Shown here piece by piece: positions 33,709 to 41,287 of a DNA stretch of 64,000 nucleotides. Under the pieces are notes generated by a model. That model was not told the origin of the DNA and searched no databases. It was given only the letters and a program-made list of their open reading frames with translations. Made by a program: the position numbers and the translations under genes. Positions within the stretch are counted from its first letter, which is position 1. Each line of letters starts with the position of its first letter. The stretch is from Actinoplanes missouriensis 431 (GTDB lineage Bacteria; Actinomycetota; Actinomycetes; Mycobacteriales; Micromonosporaceae): positions 4,836,001-4,900,000 of the forward strand of contig NC_017093.1 of assembly GCF_000284295.1 (NCBI RefSeq). Direction: 5' to 3'.

Positions 33709-34611
33709 TCAGGACAGCAGGCGGACGCCGTTCGCGGTGGCGTGGTCCTGGTAGAGGCGGGCCACCCGGCTGGTCAGCGGGCCCACCTTGCCGTCGCCGA
33801 TGTCACGGCCGTCGATCACCGTGACGGCGGCGATCTCGCCCATCGTGCCGGTGCAGAAGACCTCGTCGGCGGTGTACATCTCGGTCAGCGAGATGTCGCG
33901 CACCGTTGCCGGGATGCCGTGCTCGTCCGCCAGCCGCAGAACCGTCTCGCGGGTGATCCCTTCCGGACAGGCGGCCGTCGACGGGGTGATCAGGGCGCCG
34001 TTCACGACCGCGAACAGGTGGGTCGCGTTGGTCTCCGCCACGAAGCCGCGCTGGTCGAGCATGAGCGCGTCGTCCGCACCGGCGGCGGTCGCCTCGATCT
34101 TCGCAAGGATCGAGTTCAGCAGGTTGGCGTGGTGGATCTTCGGGTCGAGGACGTCCGGGCCCGGGCGGCGCACGCTGGAGGTGGCCAGGCGCAGGCCGGT
34201 CGTGTCGTAGACCGGGGCCTTGAACTCGGCCAGCACGATCAGGGTAGGCCCGGCCTGGTTGAGGCGCGGGTCCATGCCGCTGGTGACCTTGACGCCGCGG
34301 GTCAGGGTGAGCCGCACGTGCACGCCGTCGTGCATCTCGTTGGCCCTCAGCGTCTCGGTCACCGCCGCGATGATCTCGTCGTCGCCGGGGATGCTGGTGA
34401 AACCGAGCGCTGTCGCCGAACGCCGCAGCCGGGCCAGGTGCTCGTGCAGCCCGAAGATCGCCCCGCGGTAGAGCCGCAGGCCCTCCCAGACCGCGTCGCC
34501 GCCCTGCACCACCGAGTCGAACGGTGACAGGCCGGGCCGGCTGCGGTGCAGCAGCTCCCCGTTGACCCAGTAGCGAATGTCGGCGTTCCGCTCGTCGTAG
34601 CGCTGCAGCAT
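33709..34611 (-). CDS. class IV aminotransferase (BCAT/D-amino acid transaminase-like)
   Basis: A 300-residue PLP enzyme of fold type IV, the group of branched-chain and D-amino acid transaminases and aminodeoxychorismate lyase. GLSPFDSVVQGGDAVWEGLR occurs near 27, and PLP Lys in DPKIHHANLLNSILAKIEA. MLDQRGFVAETNATHLFAV and TGTMGEIAAV are typical phosphate-binding segments. The substrate is uncertain. Start ATG 34611. It is divergent from the FadR gene, sharing an 85-base promoter region with a FadR-type palindrome, so it may belong to that regulon. Confidence 0.9.
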   Translation of the reverse strand: MLQRYDERNADIRYWVNGELLHRSRPGLSPFDSVVQGGDAVWEGLRLYRGAIFGLHEHLARLRRSATALGFTSIPGDDEIIAAVTETLRANEMHDGVHVRLTLTRGVKVTSGMDPRLNQAGPTLIVLAEFKAPVYDTTGLRLATSSVRRPGPDVLDPKIHHANLLNSILAKIEATAAGADDALMLDQRGFVAETNATHLFAVVNGALITPSTAACPEGITRETVLRLADEHGIPATVRDISLTEMYTADEVFCTGTMGEIAAVTVIDGRDIGDGKVGPLTSRVARLYQDHATANGVRLLS

Positions 34612-34645
34612 CCGCCGATCATAAAGCCCTATCGGGTACGCCTTG

Positions 34646-34660
34646 ACTGGTCCAACCAGT
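34646..34660. promoter_or_regulatory. FadR/GntR-type operator
   Basis: ACTGGTCCAACCAGT is a perfect 6-bp-arm palindrome matching the TGGT-N3-ACCA pattern of FadR-group GntR regulators. It sits 37 bases before the FadR-family start codon and 35 bases before the divergent aminotransferase start, so it could control both. A TTGACT overlaps its left edge. Confidence 0.65.
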
Positions 34661-34696
34661 TGACGCGTTGACCTGTGACGCGGCACACTGCCGCGC

Positions 34697-35410
34697 ATGA
34701 CCTTCGATCCAGCGCCTCGGCAGTCGGTCTCGGATCACGTCTTCGGCCGGCTCCGGGACGCCGTGGTCCGCGGCCACTACTCCCCCGGCGATCCGCTGCC
34801 CAGCGAGCGGGAGCTGGCCGCCACGTTCGCGGTCAACCGGCACGCGATCCGCGAGGCGCTGCGCCGGCTGCAGCAGCTCGGCCTCGTCAAGGTCAGCCAG
34901 GGCGGCGCCACCCGGGTGCTGGACTGGCGGGCCACCGCCGGCCTCGACCTGGCGCTCGCCCTGACCACCACCGACGACGTGCTGCCGGTTCCCACCATCG
35001 GCCGTGACGTCATGGAGATGCGCGCCTGCATCGGCGCGGACGCGGCCCGGCTCTGCGCCACCCGGGCCGGCGACGCCGGGCGCGCCGCGATCACGGCGGC
35101 TGCCGCCGGGTACGCGGACGCGGCGCCCGACCTGGCCCGGATGGCCGAGGCCGACCTGGCGTTCTGGCGCCGGATCGTCGAGGCGTCCGGCAACGTCGCG
35201 TACCTGCTGGCGTTCAACAGCCTCACGGCCGGCAGTCTCGCCGTCGGCCACATGCCCGCGCAGAGCCGTACCGCCGAATTGCTCGACGTGGCCGCCCACC
35301 GTGCCCTCGCCGGCCTGATCGCCGGTGGCGACGCCGCCGGCGCGGAACGCGCGGCACGCGCCCTGCTCGCCGTCCCCGCCACCGAGGAGATCGGATCGCC
35401 GCGCCCATGA
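34697..35410 (+). CDS. FadR-subfamily GntR transcriptional regulator
   Basis: A 237-residue regulator. The GntR winged helix spans residues 10-75 (GRLRDAVVRGHYSPGDPLPS, then LAATFAVNRHAIREALRRLQ). A helical FCD ligand-binding domain (100-225) with DVMEMRACIGADAARL follows. Ligands of this group are acyl-CoAs, organic acids or metals, and the ligand here is unknown. It is first in an operon with two lipid enzymes (ATGA overlaps at both junctions) and probably binds the palindrome just upstream, repressing itself. Confidence 0.92.
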   Translation: MTFDPAPRQSVSDHVFGRLRDAVVRGHYSPGDPLPSERELAATFAVNRHAIREALRRLQQLGLVKVSQGGATRVLDWRATAGLDLALALTTTDDVLPVPTIGRDVMEMRACIGADAARLCATRAGDAGRAAITAAAAGYADAAPDLARMAEADLAFWRRIVEASGNVAYLLAFNSLTAGSLAVGHMPAQSRTAELLDVAAHRALAGLIAGGDAAGAERAARALLAVPATEEIGSPRP

Positions 35411-36234
35411 TTCCCGCCGTGCTCTACGCCGTTCCGGCGTTCTTGCTGCTGATCGTCATGGAGTTCCTGTCCCTGAAGTTCCTGCCCGACGACGAGGAAC
35501 GCGGCTACGAGGCCCGCGACACCGCGACCAGCCTGTCGATGGGCCTGGGCAGCCAGATCATCGGCGTGCCGTGGAAGCTGGTCACCGCCGTCGCGTTCGC
35601 CGGGCTGTACGTGCTCAGCCCGATCCGCCTGGACCCGCACGACTGGTGGGTGTGGGTGCTGCTGTTCTTCGCCGACGACCTCGCCTACTACTGGTTCCAC
35701 CGGCTGCACCACGAGGTGCGGGTGCTCTGGGCCGGGCACGTCGTGCACCACTCCAGCCAGTACTTCAATCTCTCCACCGCGCTGCGGCAGAGCTGGACGC
35801 CGATGACCGCGCTGCCGTTCTGGCTCGGTCTCGCGGCGCTCGGCTTCCCACCCTGGATGATCTTCCTGCAGCAGTCGATCAGCCTGGCCTACCAGTTCTT
35901 CCTGCACACCGAGCGGATCGACCGGCTGCCCCGGCCGATCGAGTGGTTCTTCAACACGCCGTCGCACCACCGTGTCCACCACGGTTCCAACGACCCGTAC
36001 CTGGACCGCAACTACGGCGGCATCCTGATCGTCTGGGACCGGCTGTTCGGCACCTTCGAGCCTGAGGGCGAACGGGTCCGCTACGGGCTGACCAGCAATA
36101 TCACGACGTTCAACCCGCTGCGGGTCGCCACACACGAGTACGCGGCGATCTGGCGCGACGTGCGAGCGGCGACCAGCTGGCGGCACCGCGCCGGCTACCT
36201 GTTCGGCCGTCCCGGCTGGCAGCCCGCCGCATGA
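35407..36234 (+). CDS. fatty acid hydroxylase/sterol desaturase family, alkylglycerol monooxygenase-like
   Basis: A 275-residue integral membrane di-iron enzyme with histidine boxes HRLHH (98-102), HVVHH (111-115) and HHRVHH (187-192), plus His167. The stretch FFNTPSHHRVHHG...YLDRNYGGILIVWDRLFGTF closely follows that of alkylglycerol monooxygenase (AGMO/TMEM195), which hydroxylates ether lipids at the ether carbon. That identity is inferred from the motif and from the neighbouring lysoplasmalogenase gene. Other family members act on sterols or carotenoids. Overlaps its neighbours by 4 bases on each side. Confidence 0.88.
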   Translation: MIPAVLYAVPAFLLLIVMEFLSLKFLPDDEERGYEARDTATSLSMGLGSQIIGVPWKLVTAVAFAGLYVLSPIRLDPHDWWVWVLLFFADDLAYYWFHRLHHEVRVLWAGHVVHHSSQYFNLSTALRQSWTPMTALPFWLGLAALGFPPWMIFLQQSISLAYQFFLHTERIDRLPRPIEWFFNTPSHHRVHHGSNDPYLDRNYGGILIVWDRLFGTFEPEGERVRYGLTSNITTFNPLRVATHEYAAIWRDVRAATSWRHRAGYLFGRPGWQPAA

Positions 36235-36863
36235 GCGTCGCTTCCGCCACCACCGCCACCCGGAGCCTGCCGCTCACCCTCTTCGCCGTGGCCGCGACCG
36301 TCGAGATCGTCGCGGTGGCGGCCGACGCGACGGCCCTGCAGTGGATCGCGAAGCCGCTGCTCGGGCCGCTGCTGCTGTGGCACCTGCTGCGGCGGGCCCG
36401 GCCGGATCTGGTGGCCGTGGCGCTCGCCTTCGCGACCGCCGGTGACGTCGCGCTGCTGGTGCCCGGCGACGTGGCGTTCCTGGCCGGGATGGGGTTCTTC
36501 CTGGGCACCCAGATCTGCCTGCTGATCGCGTTCGTGCGACGGTCACGGCCGCGACCACTGCCGCCGGCCGCCGGAGCCGTCGTGTGGGTGGCGGTCAATG
36601 CCGTTCTGGCGAACCGGTTGGGTGCTCTGGCCGTACCCGTGCTGGTGTACAGCCTGGCGCTGATCGCCATGGCCGCGGCAGCGGCAGGGGTTGGCCGTCG
36701 TGTCGGGGCCGGCGGCGCGCTGTTCGCGATCTCGGATCTGCTGATCGGGCTGGACGCCGCGGGCGTGACCCTGCCGGCCCACGGCGTCCTGGTGATGGCG
36801 ACCTACGCGGCGGCGCTGGCCCTGATCACGACCGGCTGGGCTCAGCGCCGGCACCAGCCCTGA
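36231..36863 (+). CDS. YhhN/TMEM86-family lysoplasmalogenase
   Basis: A 210-residue membrane protein with eight predicted helices. It carries the YhhN family signatures IAKPLLGPLL (near 41), ATAGDVALLVPGD (near 63), GMGFFLGTQICLLIAF and AGGALFAISDLLIGLD. Family members hydrolyse the vinyl-ether bond of lysoplasmalogens to an aldehyde and a glycerophospho-alcohol. Third gene of the FadR operon, coupled to the AGMO-like gene by ATGA. Its stop abuts the stop of the convergent reductase gene (TGATCA). Confidence 0.9.
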   Translation: MSVASATTATRSLPLTLFAVAATVEIVAVAADATALQWIAKPLLGPLLLWHLLRRARPDLVAVALAFATAGDVALLVPGDVAFLAGMGFFLGTQICLLIAFVRRSRPRPLPPAAGAVVWVAVNAVLANRLGALAVPVLVYSLALIAMAAAAAGVGRRVGAGGALFAISDLLIGLDAAGVTLPAHGVLVMATYAAALALITTGWAQRRHQP

Positions 36864-37481
36864 TCACGAACGGGCGGGATCGGCGCCTGCGGTCATGTCG
36901 CCGGTGGCGGGAGTTCCGGGCTCGAGGCGGTACCGCAGCAGGACCGTGCCGCGTGACGACGTCACCGGGGGCTCGGCCAGGGACAGGCTGGCCGGCACCG
37001 CGCCGCCGTCGAACACCTTCTTGCCGACGCCGAGCACGATCGGGTGGATCCACAGGTTGAGCCGGTCGAAGAGCCGCTCCCGCAGCAGCGTCTGCACCAG
37101 GTTCAGGCTGCCGATCACGTGGATCTTCTCGTGCTTGTCCCGCAGCGCCCGGATGTCGCCGGCGCCGACCCGGGTGGAGCCCTCCCAGCTCAGGTCGGGG
37201 TCACCGTGCGAGGCGACGTACTTCGGGATGCGGTTGAACAGCCCGGCGATGTCGTCGGTCTGGCGCGGCCAGTGGGCGGCGAAGATGTCGTAGGTGCGCC
37301 GGCCCAGCAGCAGCGCGTCCATGCCCTGCATACCGGCCCAGACCTGCTCGCCGTCGATCTCGTCGATCAGCGGCGCCTGCCACCCGCCGAACGGGAAGCC
37401 CACCGGATCCTCCTCGGGACCGCCCGGCGCCTGCGCGACCAGGTCGAGGGTGGTGAACAGGTCGATGGAGATCGTGCCCAT
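36864..37481 (-). CDS. dihydrofolate reductase family protein (RibD C-terminal type)
   Basis: A 205-residue NADPH-binding protein of the RibD_C/DHFR-like fold, common in actinobacteria as YwjB/YyaP-like proteins. It has MGTISIDLFTTLDLVAQAPG at the start, LLLGRRTYDIFAAHWP in the middle and IHVIGSLNLVQTLLRERLFD as the NADPH region. True dihydrofolate reduction is unlikely; the substrate is unknown. GAGGAG lies at good distance before ATG 37481. Monocistronic, converging on the lysoplasmalogenase gene with no gap. Confidence 0.87.
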   Translation of the reverse strand: MGTISIDLFTTLDLVAQAPGGPEEDPVGFPFGGWQAPLIDEIDGEQVWAGMQGMDALLLGRRTYDIFAAHWPRQTDDIAGLFNRIPKYVASHGDPDLSWEGSTRVGAGDIRALRDKHEKIHVIGSLNLVQTLLRERLFDRLNLWIHPIVLGVGKKVFDGGAVPASLSLAEPPVTSSRGTVLLRYRLEPGTPATGDMTAGADPARS

Positions 37482-37510
37482 GGTGTCTCCTCAACGAAGC
37501 GGGTGAACCG

Positions 37511-38086
37511 TCACGAGCTCAGACCGGCGGGGCGACGGGAACTCATCGGCCGGATAGCGACGACCGCTTCGGCCAGCGCCGCGGCGAGAGCGACCCCGGT
37601 GCCGATCCAGCGGAACGCGGCGCCGCCGGCGTCCTCCGGCGGGGCGATCACCAGGGCGGCGGCGCAGGCGAACAGGACGATCCCGCCGTTGTAGCAGTTC
37701 CGGCTGTAGCCGGCCCAGCGCTGCCAGACGGTGAACGCCGCGTTCTGCTCGTCCCGCAGCCGCTGTGCCCGGCCCGCGACGGTCAGGTCCTCGGCCGGCC
37801 ACCAGTCGTCCACGTCGGCCGGGGAGTAGAGGAACTGCCGGGCGTGGAAGCCGCACTGGATCGCGGCGACCAGGCAGATCGACGCGCACAGCAGCAGGAG
37901 CATGGCCTGGCCCGGCCAGCGGAACTTGTCCGCGTCGGCGCCGACCACACCGAGGAACGCGATGGAGAAACCGGCTAGCAGCGGCGCCGCCACCATGCTG
38001 GCGGACTCGAGCGCCTGACCATAGGAGAGGGGTGTGGGCTTGCGCCAGCCGGGCCGGCGGAAGGCGCCGTGTCCGTTGTCCGTCAT
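37511..38086 (-). CDS. four-helix membrane protein of unknown function
   Basis: A 191-residue protein with two hydrophobic pairs (about 30-50 and 55-78; 130-150 and 155-175). They are separated by a cytosolic or external loop containing DVDDWWPAEDLTVAGRAQRL and a Trp/Arg-rich VWQRWAGYSRNCYNGG segment. No family recognised. Start ATG 38086 is chosen; ATG 38119 upstream is possible. Neither has a strong ribosome site. Confidence 0.65.
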   Translation of the reverse strand: MTDNGHGAFRRPGWRKPTPLSYGQALESASMVAAPLLAGFSIAFLGVVGADADKFRWPGQAMLLLLCASICLVAAIQCGFHARQFLYSPADVDDWWPAEDLTVAGRAQRLRDEQNAAFTVWQRWAGYSRNCYNGGIVLFACAAALVIAPPEDAGGAAFRWIGTGVALAAALAEAVVAIRPMSSRRPAGLSS

Positions 38087-38152
38087 GGATACGCTGTCCT
38101 GAGCGTCACAGTTGTCCATGGTGGCATTCCGGGACCAGTGAGGTGACAGGGC

Positions 38153-38344
38153 GTGTTCGAGTTCATCGGTCCGATCCTGGGTTCGGTCGCCCGCATGCCG
38201 GACCCGTGCCCGGAGTGCCACGGCTACCTGCGTCACGACGACGACTGCCCGCGGGTGGACGTTGCGCTCGCCGGGTCGGAGGGCAAGCGCAACGGGCCCG
38301 TCATCAGGGCCGCCGACGCCGTGCTGCGCCGGCTGATGCGCTGA
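38153..38344 (+). CDS. small Cys-rich protein (63 aa)
   Basis: A 63-residue protein starting at GTG 38153, 66 bases from the divergent membrane protein gene. It contains DPCPECHGYLRHDDDCPR, a Cys/His cluster that could hold one zinc ion, and a basic C-terminal helix. It ends 2 bases before the convergent kdgK stop. No homologue recalled; the call rests on the metal-like motif and the snug fit between neighbours. Confidence 0.45.
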   Translation: MFEFIGPILGSVARMPDPCPECHGYLRHDDDCPRVDVALAGSEGKRNGPVIRAADAVLRRLMR

Positions 38345-38346
38345 GC

Positions 38347-39327
38347 TCAGCGGACGATCGCGGATCCGGCCCCGGCCGCGAGGGCGATGACCTCGGCAGC
38401 CGTCGCCATCGACGTGTCGCCGGGGGTGGTCATCGCGAGGGCGCCGTGCGCCGCGCCGTACTCCACCGCGGTCGCCAGCGGGCACCCGCTCATCAGGCCG
38501 TAGATCAGCCCGGACGCGAACGAATCACCGGAGCCGACCCGGTCGAGGACGTCGAGGCCGGGGCGCTCGGTGGCCCGCACGACGCCGGTCTCCGGGGACC
38601 ACGCGACGGCGCCGAAGTCGTTGCGGGAGGCGCTCACCACCCGCCGCGACGTGGTAGCCACCACCGGCATATCCGGAAATTTCCCGACATCGCGCACGCC
38701 GATCAGCACGTCCACGAACGGCAGCACCTCGTCGATCAGCCCGTTGTCCAGACTAGGGCGATAATTCACATCATAGGACACGATGGTCCCGTGCCGCCGC
38801 GCCGACGACACCGCCGCCAGCACACACGCCCCCGCCGACGGCGACAACGACGCGAAGATCCCGCCCGTGTGGAACCACCGCACCCCCAGCACCCCGAACA
38901 AATGATCCCAGTCCACGTCAGCGGGGCTCATCTGCGACGCCGCCGAATGGCCACGATCGGACACCCCGAGGGCGCGCCGAACCCCGTACCCCCGCTCGGT
39001 GAAATTGAGGCCGTTGCGGGCCGAGCGTCCGATGCCGTCGAAGGGGGCCCACCGCACGAGCGAGGTGTCCACCCCGCCGGTGAGCATGCAGTCCTCGACT
39101 AGCCGGCCCACCTCGTTGTCGACGAGCGCGGTGACGACCCCCGCCCGCAGGCCGAAGACCCGGCTCAGCGCGCGGGCCACGTTGTACTCGCCACCGCCCT
39201 CGGAGACCCGGAACGTGCGCGTGGTCCGCACCCGCCCCTCCCCCGGATCGAGGCGCAGCATCACCTCACCGAGGCTCACCACGTCGAACCGGCAGGAGTC
39301 AGCGTCCCGCAGCGGCAACGACGGCAC
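38347..39327 (-). CDS. kdgK: 2-dehydro-3-deoxygluconate kinase
   Basis: A 326-residue PfkB-family sugar kinase that phosphorylates 2-keto-3-deoxygluconate to KDPG in hexuronate breakdown. FDVVSLGEVMLRLDPGEGRV and SEGGGEYNVARALSRVFGL occur at the N-terminus, YDVNYRPSL near the middle, and the catalytic DRVGSGDSFASGLIYG near 270. The GTG start at 39327 overlaps eda by 29 bases and is supported by GGAGG five bases ahead. It is last in the uxaB-eda-kdgK operon. The pathway partners around it fix the substrate better than the sequence alone. Confidence 0.9.
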   Translation of the reverse strand: MPSLPLRDADSCRFDVVSLGEVMLRLDPGEGRVRTTRTFRVSEGGGEYNVARALSRVFGLRAGVVTALVDNEVGRLVEDCMLTGGVDTSLVRWAPFDGIGRSARNGLNFTERGYGVRRALGVSDRGHSAASQMSPADVDWDHLFGVLGVRWFHTGGIFASLSPSAGACVLAAVSSARRHGTIVSYDVNYRPSLDNGLIDEVLPFVDVLIGVRDVGKFPDMPVVATTSRRVVSASRNDFGAVAWSPETGVVRATERPGLDVLDRVGSGDSFASGLIYGLMSGCPLATAVEYGAAHGALAMTTPGDTSMATAAEVIALAAGAGSAIVR

Positions 39328-39910
39328 CGACGCCTCCGATCAGCTCGCGGAGCCGGTCAGGCTCGGCGTCGCGCGGCACCATCCACGATCCGCCGACGGC
39401 CAGGACGGACGGCAGCGCGAGGTACTCCCCGGCGTTCGCGGCGGTGATCCCGCCGGTCGGCACGAACCGCATGCCGGCGAAGACGGCGGCGAGCGCGGCC
39501 ACCGCGGGCGCGCCGCCCGAGGTGGCGGCCGGGAAGAACTTCACCGCGTCCAGGCCGAGGTCCGCCGCGGCCAGGACCTCCGTCGCGGTCGCCACACCCG
39601 GCAGCACCGGTACGCGTAACGCCCGGCACCGTTCGACGACGGCCCGGGACAGTCCCGGCGAGACCACGAACCGCGCCCCGGCCTCGACCGCCGCGTCGGC
39701 CTGCGCCGCGGTGAGCACGGTCCCGGCGCCGACCAGCAGGTCCGGGTTCTCCGCCATCGCGGCGATCCCGGCGAGCGCGCCGGGGGTGCGCAGCGTGACC
39801 TCGGCGATCGGCAGCCCGCCGCCGACCAGCGCTTCGCCGAGTGCCGCCGCCCGTCCGGGGTCGTCGAGCACGACCACCGGCACCACGGCGTGCCCGTCCA
39901 GGAAACTCAT
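39299..39910 (-). CDS. eda: KDPG aldolase (2-dehydro-3-deoxy-phosphogluconate aldolase)
   Basis: A 203-residue class I aldolase that cleaves KDPG to pyruvate and glyceraldehyde 3-phosphate. IAEVTLRTPGAL holds the catalytic Glu, LVGAGTVLTAAQAD follows, AVKFFPAA carries the Schiff-base Lys and FVPTGGITAAN the phosphate site. Length is normal. ATG 39910 overlaps the uxaB stop (ATGA). It acts directly after kdgK in the same operon. Confidence 0.93.
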   Translation of the reverse strand: MSFLDGHAVVPVVVLDDPGRAAALGEALVGGGLPIAEVTLRTPGALAGIAAMAENPDLLVGAGTVLTAAQADAAVEAGARFVVSPGLSRAVVERCRALRVPVLPGVATATEVLAAADLGLDAVKFFPAATSGGAPAVAALAAVFAGMRFVPTGGITAANAGEYLALPSVLAVGGSWMVPRDAEPDRLRELIGGVGAVVAAAGR

Positions 39911-41145
39911 CGGATCACCTTCTCCAGGGCGGCTTCCGGCCCGGCGGCGCGGATCGCCCGGACGTGGTCCGCGGTCTCCTCGGCCAGCCGCGCGTCGTCG
40001 AACGGGAACACCCCGTCCCGGATCCGGGCGACGACCTCCGCGTCGTCGCGCACCGGGAAGTCACCCGGCTCCCCCGCGTAGCCGAGCACCAGGCAGGCCA
40101 GGGCGAACACGTTCAGTGGCGCCCGCTCGCCGGCCGCCCACCTGTCGCGCACCACCGGCAGGTTGCGGGTCTGCCACTTGGCGATCGCGTTGAGCGCGAT
40201 GTCGGCGAGCCGGTGTTCCAGCGCCGGGCTGGCGAGCCGCTCCACGGTCGCCGCCGCGAACGGCCCGGCGCCCGGCGGCAGCGTCGGCAGCACCTCGGTG
40301 TCGAGCAGCCGCCGCAGGTACTCCCCGGCGAGCGGATGCCCGACCGCCTGGTTCACGGTGACGCAGCCGAGCAGCGGGGCGACCGCGGCCAGCGCCGTGT
40401 GCGAGCCGTTGAGGATCCGGACCTTCTTCACCCGGTACGGCCCGATGTCCTCCAGGAACTCGACCGGCAGCCCGGCCCGATCCAGGGGGAACTCGTCGCG
40501 GATGTGCGGGTCCCCGGCGATCGCCCAGTGCGCGTACCGCTCGCCGCGGACCTCCTCGGCGTCGCCGCCCGGCACGATCCGGTCCACGATGGTGTCGTAG
40601 AAGCGGCAGTGCGCGCCGGTCCACGCCGCGAACGCCGGATCGAGCGCGGCGGCGTGGCGCAGCACGGCCGAGCGCAGCAGCCGCCCGTTGTCCTCGTTCA
40701 GCTCGCAGGGCAGGAACGACAGGCCGCGGGCCGGGTCGCCGCCGCAGTGCCTCCACCGCTCGTGCAGCAGCACCGCGATCTTCGCCGGGAACGTCTCCGG
40801 CGGCCGGGCGGACAGGTCGTCGGGGACGTCCACGATGCCGGCCTCGGTGGTGTTGGAGACGACCAGCCGCAGGTCGTCGCCGCGGGCGATCGCGAGGCAG
40901 CGGTCCCAGTCCGCGTACGCGTCGACCACCTCGTCGATCACGTCGACGCGGGTGACGTCCGGCCCGTCCGGCCCGTCCAGGACGACCCGGAACGGCGCGG
41001 CCCGCAGCGGGACCCGGCTGGGCCGGGGCGTCACCTTGAGGACCACCACCCCGGTGTCGAGCACGCCGGCGTCGTTGCCCTTCTGGATCATCCAGTCCGC
41101 GAAGCCCCGGAGAAAGTTACCGCCGCCGATCTGCAGGATGCGCAC
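39907..41145 (-). CDS. uxaB: tagaturonate reductase (mannitol dehydrogenase family)
   Basis: A 412-residue NAD-dependent reductase of the mannitol dehydrogenase family. The N-terminal MRILQIGGGNFLRGFADWMI has the cofactor glycines. FLPCELNEDNGRLL and the catalytic KKVRILNGSHTALA follow. Neighbouring uxaC and uxaA point to tagaturonate/altronate rather than fructuronate/mannonate. The only start is GTG 41145. No clear ribosome site precedes it, and an in-frame TAG lies nine codons upstream, so the N-terminus is shorter than usual. First gene of its operon. Confidence 0.88.
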   Translation of the reverse strand: MRILQIGGGNFLRGFADWMIQKGNDAGVLDTGVVVLKVTPRPSRVPLRAAPFRVVLDGPDGPDVTRVDVIDEVVDAYADWDRCLAIARGDDLRLVVSNTTEAGIVDVPDDLSARPPETFPAKIAVLLHERWRHCGGDPARGLSFLPCELNEDNGRLLRSAVLRHAAALDPAFAAWTGAHCRFYDTIVDRIVPGGDAEEVRGERYAHWAIAGDPHIRDEFPLDRAGLPVEFLEDIGPYRVKKVRILNGSHTALAAVAPLLGCVTVNQAVGHPLAGEYLRRLLDTEVLPTLPPGAGPFAAATVERLASPALEHRLADIALNAIAKWQTRNLPVVRDRWAAGERAPLNVFALACLVLGYAGEPGDFPVRDDAEVVARIRDGVFPFDDARLAEETADHVRAIRAAGPEAALEKVIR

Positions 41146-41222
41146 CGGCCGTAGCTGCCGTGTAATGAGCTATCTCCCTCCGCGCGATGGACGCCGCCGT
41201 CCGGCGCGTGTGATGATGCGCC

Positions 41223-41238
41223 GTGGAAACGTTCCCAC
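41223..41238. promoter_or_regulatory. LacI-type operator at the divergent uxaB/uxaC promoter
   Basis: GTGGAAACGTTCCCAC is a near-perfect 16-bp palindrome centred on CG, the usual form of LacI-family sites. It lies 50 bases before uxaC and 78 bases before uxaB, so one bound regulator could control both operons. The LacI-family gene at 44960-45928 is the likely partner. Confidence 0.7.
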
Positions 41239-41287
41239 AATTTCCAGCGCGGCGGAAGGGGATCGCCTGATGTCCGGAGGAGCCGAT

